In this document: positions 9,184-18,632 of the stretch, in pieces
How the letters are laid out: each line of letters opens with the position of its first letter
Numbering within the stretch: the stretch's first letter is position 1
Translations under genes and position numbers: made by a program
Source: Sulfurisphaera ohwakuensis
GTDB lineage: Archaea > Thermoproteota > Thermoprotei_A > Sulfolobales > Sulfolobaceae
Direction of reading: 5' to 3'
DNA length: 64,000 bases
Assembly: GCF_009729055.1 (NCBI RefSeq)
Contig: NZ_CP045484.1
Coordinates: 992,001-1,056,000, forward strand
The notes under the pieces: generated by a model
What the model saw: the letters and a program-made list of their open reading frames with translations, nothing else
What the model was told of the DNA's origin: nothing
Database searches by the model: none

Positions 9184-10257
9184 TTGAATCAAAAAGTTTA
9201 CGTAATGTTGTTCAGAGCTTTATTCTCTCTATTCGGAGGTTTTATGAGTTTTGCATATATAGCATTTATGAAAGCTGTTGGTTTAAGTAGCTTTCAAGTA
9301 GGATTAATATTAACCCTAAACCTAGTGGCAGAAGCATTATCTTACGTCATACTTATTACATTTTCCATTCCAAGAAATATAATCTTCTCTGCATTATTAG
9401 TACCTATATCAGATGTTTTTTTATTATTTAGAAATATTTACAGTTTTATTTTAATAGCAATTATCACTGCCATATCTAGTGCGATTTACTCAGCTGTTAT
9501 TATAATCCAAAAAGATTTTACTAAAAGGGACTATTCACTGATGTTAGGGTCAGTTGCAATAACAAGTATAGCTGGAATTGGGTTGTACTATTTATCAGTA
9601 TTCATAGGTACAGATTTGTTAATACTTATTCTCTTACCTATTCTGATTTTTAACGTACTAATTTCTACTAGAATAAAATATAAGGAGCCTGAAGATAGTT
9701 TAAAAGATTTTCTTCAGAGCCTAAAGTCTTCTAGAAAGATTCTCTTTGTTGTAGATTTTCTTATTGCCCTACGTAAAACTTTTCTCCAAGGTTATATCTC
9801 TTTAATACTTCTTTCAATATTCATGAATTATGCACCCCAACAGATAAGCCTTTATTTAACCTTATTCCAAATACCCGCTATAGCCTTCCTCTTTATAGGT
9901 CATAAGATAAGTAACAAAGTGTATCTAATTCTTTCAGTCTTAGAGCTAGCCTCTTTCTTATTTATAGCAGTTTTTTATAATCTATCACTCTTTATCTTCT
10001 TATCAGCCGTAACGCTAATCCATATATTATCGAGTTTAAGGGGACCTTCTGCAGAGCAAGCAATAATGAAGATGTTAAACTTTAGTACAAAACTTTCTGC
10101 TCTATTTAATCTCTTAGATGTAATATTCTCTTCTGTTGCTTCTCTAATTATAGCGTTTATGTTAGAGTTTAGTCTTTACAGTGCAATAGTCCTAATGGTT
10201 AGTATTTCGAATTTTCTACTTGATTTAATTATTTATAAAATGTTACAGAAATATTAA
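9184..10257 (+). CDS. Major facilitator superfamily-like transporter
   Basis: 357 residues starting at TTG, with about 11 hydrophobic segments arranged as two halves around a charged loop (near residues 160-190: RIKYKEPEDSLKDFLQSLKSSRK). The N-terminal pattern FxxYIAFMKAVGLSSFQVGLIL matches the first two helices of many archaeal MFS permeases. The substrate cannot be inferred. No neighbour in the same operon. Confidence 0.7.
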   Translation: MNQKVYVMLFRALFSLFGGFMSFAYIAFMKAVGLSSFQVGLILTLNLVAEALSYVILITFSIPRNIIFSALLVPISDVFLLFRNIYSFILIAIITAISSAIYSAVIIIQKDFTKRDYSLMLGSVAITSIAGIGLYYLSVFIGTDLLILILLPILIFNVLISTRIKYKEPEDSLKDFLQSLKSSRKILFVVDFLIALRKTFLQGYISLILLSIFMNYAPQQISLYLTLFQIPAIAFLFIGHKISNKVYLILSVLELASFLFIAVFYNLSLFIFLSAVTLIHILSSLRGPSAEQAIMKMLNFSTKLSALFNLLDVIFSSVASLIIAFMLEFSLYSAIVLMVSISNFLLDLIIYKMLQKY

Positions 10258-10492
10258 GAAAGGCTTAGCAATATATTCACTATAAGTGTGAAGGAATACA
10301 AGGTCTAATAATACAAAAATATCTCGTTAATATCATTATCTACTTCACTTTCTTTAGCTTAAGCTAAAACTATTTCTTTTACTCCTTTACAGTTTCCACG
10401 ACTGCAAAACTCAGCTCTGTTAGAGGTGCGTAGCATGTAGTGCCTATTATGAAAATGGCTTACGATTTTTATGTTAAACTTCAAATAGTAAG
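10258..10492. other. Intergenic region with a possible gene-end remnant
   Basis: On the minus strand at about 10387-10450 an open frame ends in ...TELSFAVVETVKE before a TAA. This looks like a protein C-terminus without a body upstream. It may be the remnant of a lost gene or chance. Nothing else is seen. Confidence 0.25.
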
Positions 10493-11026
10493 TTAAATAA
10501 TTCCACTAGTTAATACTACAAAACCTACGGAATAAAGTATTCCAATAGCAATATACTTCATAACCCTTTTTGGAACCCTTAAGGATAATTCTTTAAATAG
10601 AAATAAAGTCCATAGAAAACCAATTATGCCACCTAAAATACCCATATAACTTCCAGTCATAAGAGAAGCACTTATTGAAAAGAGATTAACCTCAATTCCT
10701 TCAGCAACTATTCCTATAAAAGCTGTAACAAATGCTGTTTTAGGTTCTGGATAATCTTCTCTATATAGGAAATAAGTTGCCAATACAAAAAAAGTAAAGC
10801 CTAAGATGAGTTTTAGCATATGCTCTCCTGTATCACTAATTAAAATTGGTAGGAAAAGATATGTTAAATACAACATCCCTAAAACAGAAAAGATTCCAAT
10901 AATAGCGCCAAGATTAGCCTTAGCTCTATTTTTTATATAAGCTAGGGAATAAAACATTGACATTTCAAAACCTTCAAAACTACACGGTAAAAAGGACGAA
11001 ATAAAACCTATTGTTGAGGCATCCAT
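10493..11026 (-). CDS. Membrane protein, possible FTR1-like metal permease
   Basis: 177 residues with about six hydrophobic segments. Two helices carry E-G-x-E motifs: FEGFE at residues 17-21 and AEGIE near residue 108. Paired REGxE motifs in two helices bind iron in FTR1/EfeU permeases, which have similar topology but are longer and have Arg before the motif. I infer a distant relative or an analogous metal/ion permease. It is the last gene of a five-gene unit (ECF transporter, phosphoesterase) and overlaps the phosphoesterase by 19 bases. Confidence 0.55.
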   Translation of the reverse strand: MDASTIGFISSFLPCSFEGFEMSMFYSLAYIKNRAKANLGAIIGIFSVLGMLYLTYLFLPILISDTGEHMLKLILGFTFFVLATYFLYREDYPEPKTAFVTAFIGIVAEGIEVNLFSISASLMTGSYMGILGGIIGFLWTLFLFKELSLRVPKRVMKYIAIGILYSVGFVVLTSGII

Positions 11027-12576
11027 CTTCCTCTCTTCCTCAAATATACAACTCCAGTTACTAGAAATCCAATCAATGAAGAGTAAACATAGTATTGAGA
11101 AATAAATGAATATATATTATCAACTTGATAATAGTACATAGATATTCCTAAAGTCAATAAGAAAAGTAGTAAACTGGATAGTACAAGTAGTCTCTTCTTA
11201 ACCCCGATAAACAGTAATGCAAAAACTATTATTTCAAGTGGTAATAAGAAAAACATTGCTGGTGCTGGATAAACTTGAGCATACGACTTATAGTTAGGTA
11301 CTGTTGCAATATAACCGTAATGAATTGGATATTGTAATGGAATTGGATAAGTCCAATTATTTGGAGCTAATATTATTGGAGGTCTAGGAGATGAGGAGAA
11401 ATTAAATGCCTCTAATAGCCCTTGTATATCACTATTTTCAACCCATTGAGTAAGCCAAGGCAAGCCCCAGTTATAATCAATAAAGGCTAACAAAGTGTAA
11501 CCGCTTAGGGTGTAGTTATCAACCCATCCCTCTTTTGCATAAGGTGATATGATTAGAAGCGGTATTCTTTGACCTAAGCCATAATGATTAATTGCTGGTG
11601 GTACAACTTGATCGAAATAGCCCCCACCCTCATCAAAAGTTATGAAAATAACGGTAGAATTCCAGAATTTACTCTCCATTACAGCATTTATTATTTTTAC
11701 TAACTCAATCTCACCGGCAGTTATATTATATGGTGGGTGCATATCGTAGTAATCACTGTTACAACCGATTAACATAACCCAACTTACTGCTGGTAAATTG
11801 CCAGACTTCAAATCGTAGAAGAAATCAGAGAGAGAATGAATATGACTTTTTGCTTGGTTTATACCAATAAAAGCGTTTAATGGAAAAGGAGTACCTCCTC
11901 TATAGTCGTAAACATAGTAACCCCAGCTTATGCCATGAGAGGAGAGCTGATAGAATATTGTATCGTTATAGGGGATTACATATGAAGCTTCATCTGAATA
12001 GAAGTTTGGCGGAAAACCAGTAAGGTAAGCAACTCTATTAGGTTCCGTTAATCCTAAAACTGGAGCAAAATAATCATCAGCTAAAACGTATTCTTCAGCA
12101 TAATCCCATAGGATCCAAGCTTGTTGATATGAAAAGTAAGCCATTGATTGTGACCCGGAATAATAAACAAAACCTATAGGTTTACCAAACCAATAATCTC
12201 CGTGATATGCGTTCCATCCTTCATATGGATCGACAGTATCGTAAGCGTCAGCATAATATGGATGAGAATAACCTAATCCTGGTAACCAAGGTACATCGGG
12301 TACACTAATCCATTGCAATACACCATTTTTACTTTCCTCAAGCTGAGTATAGTTATTATATAGCCCTTCTACCCACATTACCGATAAGGTCACATTATTA
12401 ACTATTGATGGATAACCAAAGGGATAAGTACCAAAGAGATTGTCAAAAGAATGGTTTTCCTCAATTATTATAATAACATGCTGAATAGGAGTCTTTGTAG
12501 CACTTGCATGAGAAATAGTAGCTAAGAGAAAAAATGAACAGAGAAGCACAACTAGATATCTCTTCGTCACTATCAC
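11008..12576 (-). CDS. Membrane-anchored extracytoplasmic phosphoesterase (phospholipase C/acid phosphatase type)
   Basis: 522 residues. An N-terminal hydrophobic segment (residues 5-26) looks like a secretion signal. The catalytic opening HVIIIIEENHSFDNLFGTYP is the hallmark of the phosphoesterase family (PF04185: non-haemolytic phospholipase C, acid phosphatase AcpA), with later GCNSDYYDMHPP, ITFDEGGGYFDQV and HYGLGQRIPLLIISPYA supplying metal-binding residues. The last about 90 residues contain two membrane helices, so it is anchored outside the cell. It would release phosphate or hydrolyse phosphoesters at low pH. It lies 6 bases after the ECF T gene in one operon, so it may process a phosphorylated compound before uptake (inference). 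Confidence 0.88.
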   Translation of the reverse strand: MIVTKRYLVVLLCSFFLLATISHASATKTPIQHVIIIIEENHSFDNLFGTYPFGYPSIVNNVTLSVMWVEGLYNNYTQLEESKNGVLQWISVPDVPWLPGLGYSHPYYADAYDTVDPYEGWNAYHGDYWFGKPIGFVYYSGSQSMAYFSYQQAWILWDYAEEYVLADDYFAPVLGLTEPNRVAYLTGFPPNFYSDEASYVIPYNDTIFYQLSSHGISWGYYVYDYRGGTPFPLNAFIGINQAKSHIHSLSDFFYDLKSGNLPAVSWVMLIGCNSDYYDMHPPYNITAGEIELVKIINAVMESKFWNSTVIFITFDEGGGYFDQVVPPAINHYGLGQRIPLLIISPYAKEGWVDNYTLSGYTLLAFIDYNWGLPWLTQWVENSDIQGLLEAFNFSSSPRPPIILAPNNWTYPIPLQYPIHYGYIATVPNYKSYAQVYPAPAMFFLLPLEIIVFALLFIGVKKRLLVLSSLLLFLLTLGISMYYYQVDNIYSFISQYYVYSSLIGFLVTGVVYLRKRGRWMPQQ

Positions 12577-12582
12577 CTCTAT

Positions 12583-13566
12583 TCATAATCCTACATACGG
12601 TATACTTCTACCAAATCCCATCATATTAGCTACTATATCTAAAATTATTAAGCTAATAATTATGCCAAGCATTATGTAATCATATTTTGTTATTTGTGGT
12701 TCTTTTAATAATGTTCTTTTTGGATAAGCCCTAAATCCTCTCGTATCTGCTGAAATTGCTAAACTCTTAGCACCCCTAAAAAGATAAACCATTGTGGGTA
12801 CTATAGCCATAACTCCACCTAAAATGTAATAAAATAACCTTAATATTCTAGGCTTACCATACCCAAGACCTCTTAAAATTTGCATTTTTAATGATGTATC
12901 CAACAGTTCAAAAATCTTTGGAATTGTCCTAAAACCTACCATAAGGGAAAATGTTATAGCTAAAGGTACCTTAATTTGGGTAAATGATTTAAATAAGTCG
13001 GATACTGAAGTAGAAACAACTAATAAGAGAGCTGAAACTAGTGTTACAGTAATTCTAAATGCCGTCTGTAACCCATAATAGATCGCTTGCAATGTTAGAT
13101 CAGGGACATACCCCATAACTGTAAAGTAATTTGGCCAAACCCATAGTGTAATGGGATTCTGATTTGGGAATACTTCATTAAGAATATATGGTGGTGTATA
13201 TGGTGCTATTGCCCACGTAGAACCTATTAAGGATGAGAATGTAAGCATCAAGACATAACCAAATTTCTTTAAACCGTTATTTAACGTGAGGTAAAGTGGT
13301 AATATTGCAAATGTTAATAAAGCTCCAATCCACCATACAGTAGTTGATGCAACTGCCATTATAACTATTCCGAAGAGTATCTTAGTAATGGGATTTAATC
13401 TGTATAAAAATGATTCTCCTTTTTCATATTTCGTTAGTTCAACAAACCCCTTTAATCCTATCCACCAGAATATTAAAAGTACTGGTAAGGCTATGCCGAA
13501 AAGGACTAAATACCAACTTATTATGTTCTGAGTTATGGGATTTTCATAAAGAAAAGAGAGATCCAT
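12583..13566 (-). CDS. ecfT: ECF transporter transmembrane component (EcfT/CbiQ family)
   Basis: 327 residues. Several N- and C-terminal membrane helices frame a cytoplasmic part with LQILRGLGYGKPRILRL-type coupling-helix sequence and a SLAISADTRGFRAYPKRT motif near residue 270. The latter matches the conserved A-x-R-G motif of EcfT that contacts the ATPases. T component of an energy-coupling-factor vitamin/metal importer. It overlaps the upstream ATPase gene by 23 bases and shares an operon with the S component. Confidence 0.88.
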   Translation of the reverse strand: MDLSFLYENPITQNIISWYLVLFGIALPVLLIFWWIGLKGFVELTKYEKGESFLYRLNPITKILFGIVIMAVASTTVWWIGALLTFAILPLYLTLNNGLKKFGYVLMLTFSSLIGSTWAIAPYTPPYILNEVFPNQNPITLWVWPNYFTVMGYVPDLTLQAIYYGLQTAFRITVTLVSALLLVVSTSVSDLFKSFTQIKVPLAITFSLMVGFRTIPKIFELLDTSLKMQILRGLGYGKPRILRLFYYILGGVMAIVPTMVYLFRGAKSLAISADTRGFRAYPKRTLLKEPQITKYDYIMLGIIISLIILDIVANMMGFGRSIPYVGL

Positions 13567-15103
13567 GCTTACTCACCAGATATTCCGTAGGAGGATAAAT
13601 ATCAAGATCTTCTTTAGAAAAAACCTCCTCGGGTTTACCTTCAGCAATAATCTTACCTTCATTCATAACTAAAACCCTATCACAGAATCTATCTACGAAA
13701 CGGGAATCATGAGTTACAATCAAAAAAGTAAAGCCTTTATCCCTTAATTCTTGTATCTCCTTCCCTAACATATATCTATGATACCAGTCTTGTCCACTAG
13801 TTGGCTCATCCATAAAAACTATATCAGCACCAGATGCAATAACTGATGCCATTGCAACTCTTCTTCTTTGTCCCATGGATAAAAGTAAGGGGTCTTCTTT
13901 TCTTATGTCATATAAGGAGAACATTTTTAATATTTCGTTTAGTCTATCTGAAGAGAAAGATTTTCTATTTTTCATAGAAAAAGCGACCTCATCTTCAACA
14001 GTCCTTTTCACTAACATAACATCAAAGTTCTGTGGTAAGTAAGCAATATACATTCCTCTTTCTGGTATGCTGGCCTTTGAAATGTTCCTACCTTTGACTA
14101 CAACTTCTGTCTCGCTTACTAGCTTTTTATCATCTATTAAACCCATAATTGCTTTTAACAAAGTTGATTTACCGGCACCATTATTTCCCATTAAAGCGAC
14201 TATTTCACCTTTCCTTAGTCTTATCTCAGCATTAACTAAATTTTTCCCAGTCTTCCTAACCCAAACCCTTACTTTAGCATAGAGAATTTCCTCCCTTCCT
14301 TCCTTTCTAGGTGGAGGAGAATATCTATAAGACTTAACATTACCGTACTTCTTCATATGGAGATAATACTCTGGTATTTCAACCCCAGCCTCGTATAAAG
14401 TATCTGCCTTGTTAACTAAATCATCTTTCTCTGCATCAAAGATAAGCTTACCTTTATCAATTAAAATAACTCTATCAACATAAGGAAGAACCCTTTCTAA
14501 CTTATGCTCTACAATTATTAGAGTTCTTCTCTCCTCTCTAAAGTATTTTATGAGATTAAAAATTTGAGCTGTTCCTTTAGGATCAATGTTGGATGTTGGT
14601 TCGTCTAAGATTAACGCTTTCGGCTCCATTGCTAAAACTGAGGCAATTACGGTTCTCTGTAGCTCGCCACCGGACAAAGTCATAGTATCCCTATCGAGTA
14701 GATGATAGATACCAGTGACTTTTGCCGAATTTTCAACTCTTCTTCCAATTTCCTCTTTAGGTAACATTAGGTTTTCCGGCCCAAAAGCTATCTCGTCTTC
14801 AACTGAATAGTTAAAAGACTGCATTTCTGGGTCTTGCAACACAGTTCCTATGTATCTAGAAAGTTCATAAATTGGCGTTTTCCTAGGATCTTTTCCAAAA
14901 ACTTCTACTTCTCCTTTAACATCCGCAAAAATCATGTTGGGAATAACTCCGTTTAAAACGTTAACTAAAGTAGATTTACCAGAACCAGATTTACCAACAA
15001 TAAGCACTGACTCTCCCTCTTCAATACTTAACTCTTCAATAGTTAATGAAGGAGAAACTCTTCCTTGGTAAGTGACTTGTAAATCTCTTACTTTAATCAT
15101 CAT
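13544..15103 (-). CDS. ecfA: ECF transporter ATPase, two ABC domains fused in one chain
   Basis: About 519 residues. Domain 1 has Walker A GKSGSGKSTLV near residue 38, a Q-loop VLQDPEMQSF, signature LSGGELQR and Walker B ALILDEPTS. Domain 2 has GNNGAGKSTLL near residue 308, a Q-loop YLPQNFDV, an altered signature LSMGQRRR and IVFMDEPTS. Fused EcfA-EcfA' chains are common in archaea. I place the start at one of the two adjacent ATGs (15103 or 15100) because a GAGGTG ribosome site precedes them; a GTG at 15109 overlaps that site. The pair of domains powers uptake through EcfT and the S component. Confidence 0.92.
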   Translation of the reverse strand: MMIKVRDLQVTYQGRVSPSLTIEELSIEEGESVLIVGKSGSGKSTLVNVLNGVIPNMIFADVKGEVEVFGKDPRKTPIYELSRYIGTVLQDPEMQSFNYSVEDEIAFGPENLMLPKEEIGRRVENSAKVTGIYHLLDRDTMTLSGGELQRTVIASVLAMEPKALILDEPTSNIDPKGTAQIFNLIKYFREERRTLIIVEHKLERVLPYVDRVILIDKGKLIFDAEKDDLVNKADTLYEAGVEIPEYYLHMKKYGNVKSYRYSPPPRKEGREEILYAKVRVWVRKTGKNLVNAEIRLRKGEIVALMGNNGAGKSTLLKAIMGLIDDKKLVSETEVVVKGRNISKASIPERGMYIAYLPQNFDVMLVKRTVEDEVAFSMKNRKSFSSDRLNEILKMFSLYDIRKEDPLLLSMGQRRRVAMASVIASGADIVFMDEPTSGQDWYHRYMLGKEIQELRDKGFTFLIVTHDSRFVDRFCDRVLVMNEGKIIAEGKPEEVFSKEDLDIYPPTEYLVSKHGSLFSL

Positions 15104-15183
15104 TAACACCTCATTGTCCCACAGCCTTTACAATTCTTAGGGCCAAAAGTCCAGCAATAATACCAAACACTAAATCTCCAGGA

Positions 15184-15330
15184 GTGAGCTACCCCGCCCT
15201 GAAGGGCGGAGCTTCCTGCTTCATAGCCCCACCTTGCCCGTAGCTTTTCGCTACGGGTAGAGGGTAGAGCTCCACAGGCACTAAGGATGGCTCCCACCCC
15301 GATCTCTTCAATATGTTTAAAGAAGCATTA
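15184..15330 (-). ncRNA. Predicted omega RNA (reRNA) scaffold at the element's 3' end
   Basis: The 3' end of tnpB and the right end contain two strong hairpins: CCCGTAG/CTACGGG at 15237-15257 and CCGCCC/GGGCGG with a TGAA loop at 15194-15209. In known TnpB systems the guide RNA scaffold is this region and the guide is the flanking host DNA beyond the right end. Here that would be the 20 or so bases from 15183 downward, which belong to the split ECF gene. The 5' limit of the RNA is a guess. Confidence 0.55.
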
Positions 15331-16421
15331 TAGTCACGATCAGTAACCCAACCGCACTTAGGACAGCTGAACACACGGTCAGTCAAAGTTAACTCTTTCT
15401 TTACGTACCCGCATTTGGCACACATCTTTGAAGTATATGCTGGATTTATTAACAACAGTTTCTTTCCATATTTTTCCAACTGATATTCTAGTATTCTCTT
15501 CAACTCATGGAATGCAACATCGTGTAACCTCATCCTCAACTTCCTTTCTGACTCCTCCACCAGTTGTTTAACATCTATATCCTCCATTACTACAACGTCA
15601 TAATGTTGTGCGAACCACTTACCCAACTTCATATAGAGGTCTTGTCTCAAGTTCTTGAAGTGTTCATAACCCCTAGCTAACTTCACTTTTGCTTTAAACC
15701 AATTTTTCGACAAGAACTCTTTCCTCGAGAGAACCTTGTGGAGTTTCCTTATCTTCTCAAGTGCCTTCTCATAAGGTCTCAAGTTAGGGAAATAGAATCC
15801 ATCACTCGTGGTTAGGAGTTTCTCTATCCCAACATCTATTGCAACTACCTTACCAGTCTTTGGGAGTTGAGAGAATCCAACACCTTCAACTATGAAGGAG
15901 ACATATACTCTCTCTGAACGTGTTAGTTTAACTACCACCCTCTTTACTTTGTCAAGCGGGAAGTCCCTATGAACAATGACCTTAAACACGCCGAGATTTG
16001 ATAACCTCAATAACACCAGCTTCTTCTTATTCTTCCTACTCTTAGTCCTTATTTCCCTGCTCTCAAGTATTTTCCACCCACTTTGTGGGTAAACAAGAGA
16101 GTAGTACTTATGGGGTTTCTTCTCCTTAGGAAAGTATGCTAGACCTTTGAAGAACCTATCCCTAGCATCGTAATAACGATCGGCAATTTGCTGTACTACT
16201 TGTGAGTAGAGTTGTTGGTACTCCTTATCTTGCTTTCTTAGATCTAGAGCGAGCTGTCTTAACTCCGTTTGTGTAAGACCCTTTCCGTCCCTTTGGTAGA
16301 AATAGATATCTGCCCAGCGTAGGGTGTTGTACATCTCACATGCTAACCTCAACTGGGCTTTTAACGCCCTAATTGTTTGATCGTCAGCATATGCACGAAA
16401 GCGGAACCCTACGTTGGGCAT
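15189..16421 (-). CDS. tnpB: TnpB RNA-guided nuclease, full length (copy 1)
   Basis: 410 residues. RuvC catalytic motifs are AIDVGIEK near residue 198 (Asp), VVMEDID near 278 (Glu) and DRDYNASLN near 365 (Asp). Between the last two is a zinc finger of two CxxC pairs (CAKCGY, CPKCGW). All active-site residues are present, so the nuclease should be functional. The stop codon lies only 5 bases from the element's right end, so the 3' coding region overlaps the predicted guide RNA. Nearly identical to copy 2 at 30694-31965. TnpB homologues use an omega RNA to cut DNA and keep the element in the genome. Confidence 0.93.
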   Translation of the reverse strand: MPNVGFRFRAYADDQTIRALKAQLRLACEMYNTLRWADIYFYQRDGKGLTQTELRQLALDLRKQDKEYQQLYSQVVQQIADRYYDARDRFFKGLAYFPKEKKPHKYYSLVYPQSGWKILESREIRTKSRKNKKKLVLLRLSNLGVFKVIVHRDFPLDKVKRVVVKLTRSERVYVSFIVEGVGFSQLPKTGKVVAIDVGIEKLLTTSDGFYFPNLRPYEKALEKIRKLHKVLSRKEFLSKNWFKAKVKLARGYEHFKNLRQDLYMKLGKWFAQHYDVVVMEDIDVKQLVEESERKLRMRLHDVAFHELKRILEYQLEKYGKKLLLINPAYTSKMCAKCGYVKKELTLTDRVFSCPKCGWVTDRDYNASLNILKRSGWEPSLVPVELYPLPVAKSYGQGGAMKQEAPPFRAG

Positions 16422-17191
16422 TAATAAAATGTTCGAGAGTGGATTAAAAAATATTTCTACAAAGGGGGCTATCCATCCCCGCCTTAAAAGGCGAGGTTTT
16501 TCGCCCCCTTTGAACCCCTAAACTTTATAAAGGCACCTAACTCAAATTCAATACGTGCCCAATTAGGAGCATAACCATATATAAACGGACCGAAGAAACC
16601 GGAATAAAATATTGGATCTGGCATAGCCCACAATAATCCTAAAATCCCACCTTCAAAGACAGCTAAAATAGTAGAGATTAAATTGATTCTTTGCACATTA
16701 CTTCCTCCATTTTTAGGAACAAATCCGATTCCAAAAATTTTACCTCCAGTAACTGCTATCATTAGGTCTACGAAGAGCCCATAAGTCAAAGATTCGTATA
16801 TAGTGAACATTGGTTCACCTCCGAAACCATAGTAGAAGACATCACTAAGTAAATTAAATATAAGTAAGGTTAGCATTCCAGCACCAACTTTTCTGACTAA
16901 TGCAGCTACAATAAATACAATTACTAGTCTTCCCCAAAATCCTACATTAATAAAAGGCGTATGTGGCAAGAATTTGTCTATATAACTACCAATAAAAAAC
17001 TCCCAAGCTACTGAGAATGCTGCACCAATACCTATATAGACTAAGTCTAGCGTAGAGAAAACCTTCAAACCTCCATTCTTTTTTCCATAATAAAAGACAA
17101 AAATTAACGCCATAACGAAGTATATTAAAACAATTTCCCAAGGAATTTGTCCTGGTTCATTTATTGCTCCAGATATTCCGTTAAAACTCAT

Positions 17192-17817
17192 ATTCTCTCA
17201 CGATTAGTAATCATTACAACTATATAATAATTATCTTTATAATCTATGTAAATTTTTTAATCTACATAGATGTAAATAAACTATATACAGATATATAAAC
17301 AATAATACTTCTTTCAATGGTTAAGCAATATTCTTTTACCGTAAAAAGTTACAATATTTATCCCGTTAATTAATATCACTTTTATTTTTTGCTTCTTATT
17401 TTTATTACCTATCATTGAACTATTTTCATTTTAAAGGTTGTTTTACCTGACATATTTTTAACGTAAGGTGAAAGTTTTTTCTAAAAAGTTTATTATTACT
17501 TTTTATACTTTCTGAGATTTTAAAGGCAATGTCTTCTCTTCGCTTGATGAAGATTTTTAGGGATATTGCTGCCCTCATCAGTTGTAAACTCAAGCATTTT
17601 AAGCTAAGTATGTAACACATTTAAGTCATAACTAGGCATAAGCAATATTTATCATTACAAAAATTATGTCTAGTGAAATCTAAAACTGTTTTTACATTAC
17701 AATATAATTTATACTTTTTAAAATGAAGGATAGTATAATGTTTATAATGTTTATATTTAAAATTATAATTATCAAGTGGAGAAAGAAATTTAAGCAAGCA
17801 ATGAAATATGTGAAAAT
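17192..17817. other. Divergent intergenic region, 626 bp
   Basis: Holds the promoters of the ECF operon (minus) and the HTH gene (plus). A minus-strand open frame at 17426-17620 has a basic, helix-like composition but no recognisable family or ribosome site, and I do not call it a gene. Very A/T-rich around 17700-17780, just before the HTH start. Confidence 0.4.
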
Positions 17818-18267
17818 ATGGAGAAAATGGAAATACCAAAAGAGCTCAAGCCTTTAACGTTTATTTACGATTTAAATGAAAGAGAATTAGAAATTTTCCT
17901 ATATTTAGCAAAGACCAAAGAACAACTTAACGCAGATGAATTATCAGAAAAATTAAATATAAGTAGATCTTGCATCATGGGTTATATTAAAAAGCTAGAA
18001 AATAAAGGACTAATATTAAAGAAAAGAGATGTAAGAATAGTTAGAAGAGGAAAACCACAGTACGTATATTATGTTGATAATACTAAGGTTAGAGAGAAAA
18101 TTACAAATGATATAATAGAATTAGCAGTAGAGGTAAGGAAATCCTTCATAAATTATCTCAATGACCTAACAGCGACAGCTTGGCCTATTAAAAAAAGCAA
18201 TGAAAATGGCACTTTACCTAAAAGTACTAGAAGTAATATAGAAATAGAACAAAGTAGTGAAGCATAA
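17818..18267 (+). CDS. Winged-helix transcriptional regulator (TrmB/MarR-like)
   Basis: 149 residues. The region 23-85 reads as a winged helix: LNERELEIFLYLAKTKEQLNADELSEKL, then the recognition-helix segment ISRSCIMGYIKKLENKGLI and a wing with KKRDVRIVRRGKPQYVYYV. This resembles TrmB-type sugar/metabolite regulators and archaeal Lrs14-like proteins. The last about 35 residues are polar and overlap the convergent membrane-protein gene by 115 bases. Such a long overlap is unusual, so the C-terminal tail may be recently acquired. Targets unknown; it lies divergently from the ECF operon. Confidence 0.75.
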   Translation: MEKMEIPKELKPLTFIYDLNERELEIFLYLAKTKEQLNADELSEKLNISRSCIMGYIKKLENKGLILKKRDVRIVRRGKPQYVYYVDNTKVREKITNDIIELAVEVRKSFINYLNDLTATAWPIKKSNENGTLPKSTRSNIEIEQSSEA

Positions 18268-18632
18268 TTTAGGTTTTTTGTACGATAGTCAAAATATATC
18301 CAATAATATTCAAAACTTATTCCTACAAACCCAGAAATTAAAACTAGATAGCCCAGCAATCCTATTTGCGGAAAAGCCAATGATAAAATTATTAGTGGAG
18401 AAGCAATAATGATCAGAAATGATGATATGTATCCCACCTTATGTCCTGCACTTAACCTTGAGAAACCTTGTCTAAAACTTAATCCAGCTAACACTGTAAT
18501 TAACATCGCTACAACTAATAAAATGTTATAATACTCAGAGATTCCGAAGATTATTGCAAATATGAAAAGGTAGAGGGCTCCTCTGCCTATATAACTAAGA
18601 CCTATGTTATATATTCCCTTTTTTCTCGACAT
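18153..18632 (-). CDS. Hypothetical four- or five-helix membrane protein
   Basis: 159 residues, mostly hydrophobic, with segments near residues 15-33, 38-53, 68-88, 90-110 and 125-150. No family recognised. It overlaps the TenA-like gene start-to-end by 26 bases and is probably cotranscribed with it. The 3' 115 bases overlap the convergent regulator gene. Confidence 0.6.
   Translation of the reverse strand: MSRKKGIYNIGLSYIGRGALYLFIFAIIFGISEYYNILLVVAMLITVLAGLSFRQGFSRLSAGHKVGYISSFLIIIASPLIILSLAFPQIGLLGYLVLISGFVGISFEYYWIYFDYRTKNLNYASLLCSISILLLVLLGKVPFSLLFLIGQAVAVRSLR

Larger units (their letters stand above)
15184..16529 (-). mobile_element. IS200/IS605-type TnpB-only element, copy 1
   Basis: Boundaries come from comparison with copy 2 (29513-32073). 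The two agree from GTGAGCTACCCC at 15184 to ...CCTAAACTTTATAA near 16530 and diverge outside. The exact left-end base is uncertain by about 3 because TTATAAAG is shared. There is no TnpA, no terminal inverted repeat and no target duplication, as expected for peel-and-paste elements. The tnpB-proximal end (5' side) has a GC-rich fold at about 16468-16510 (CCCCGCCTTAAAAGGCGAGG). The insertion lies inside the ECF S-component gene, in the same orientation. Confidence 0.85.
15111..17191 (-). pseudogene. ECF transporter substrate-binding S component, split by a TnpB element
   Basis: The 5' part (17191 to about 16528) encodes five to six membrane helices of a small S-component protein, possibly YkoE-like (thiamine or hydroxymethylpyrimidine type). 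It reads into the inserted element after ELGAF. The missing 3' end is found on the other side, 15183-15111, encoding PGDLVFGIIAGLLALRIVK and a stop, 8 bases before the ATPase start. Joining the flanks gives one uninterrupted frame of about 245 codons. Unless the truncated protein works with its altered tail, the transporter lacks a normal S subunit. A TenA-like gene nearby weakly supports a thiamine-related substrate. Confidence 0.82.

Noticed and set aside
15103-15297. 64-codon minus-strand frame across the TnpB element end
   Set aside because: Reads the element end and the S-component remnant in the wrong frame; the correct frame gives PGDLVFGIIAG.
17426-17620. C/D-box sRNA or small gene in the ECF/HTH intergenic region
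   Set aside because: A TGATGA box is present but a properly placed CTGA box is not; the 64-codon frame has no ribosome site or family.
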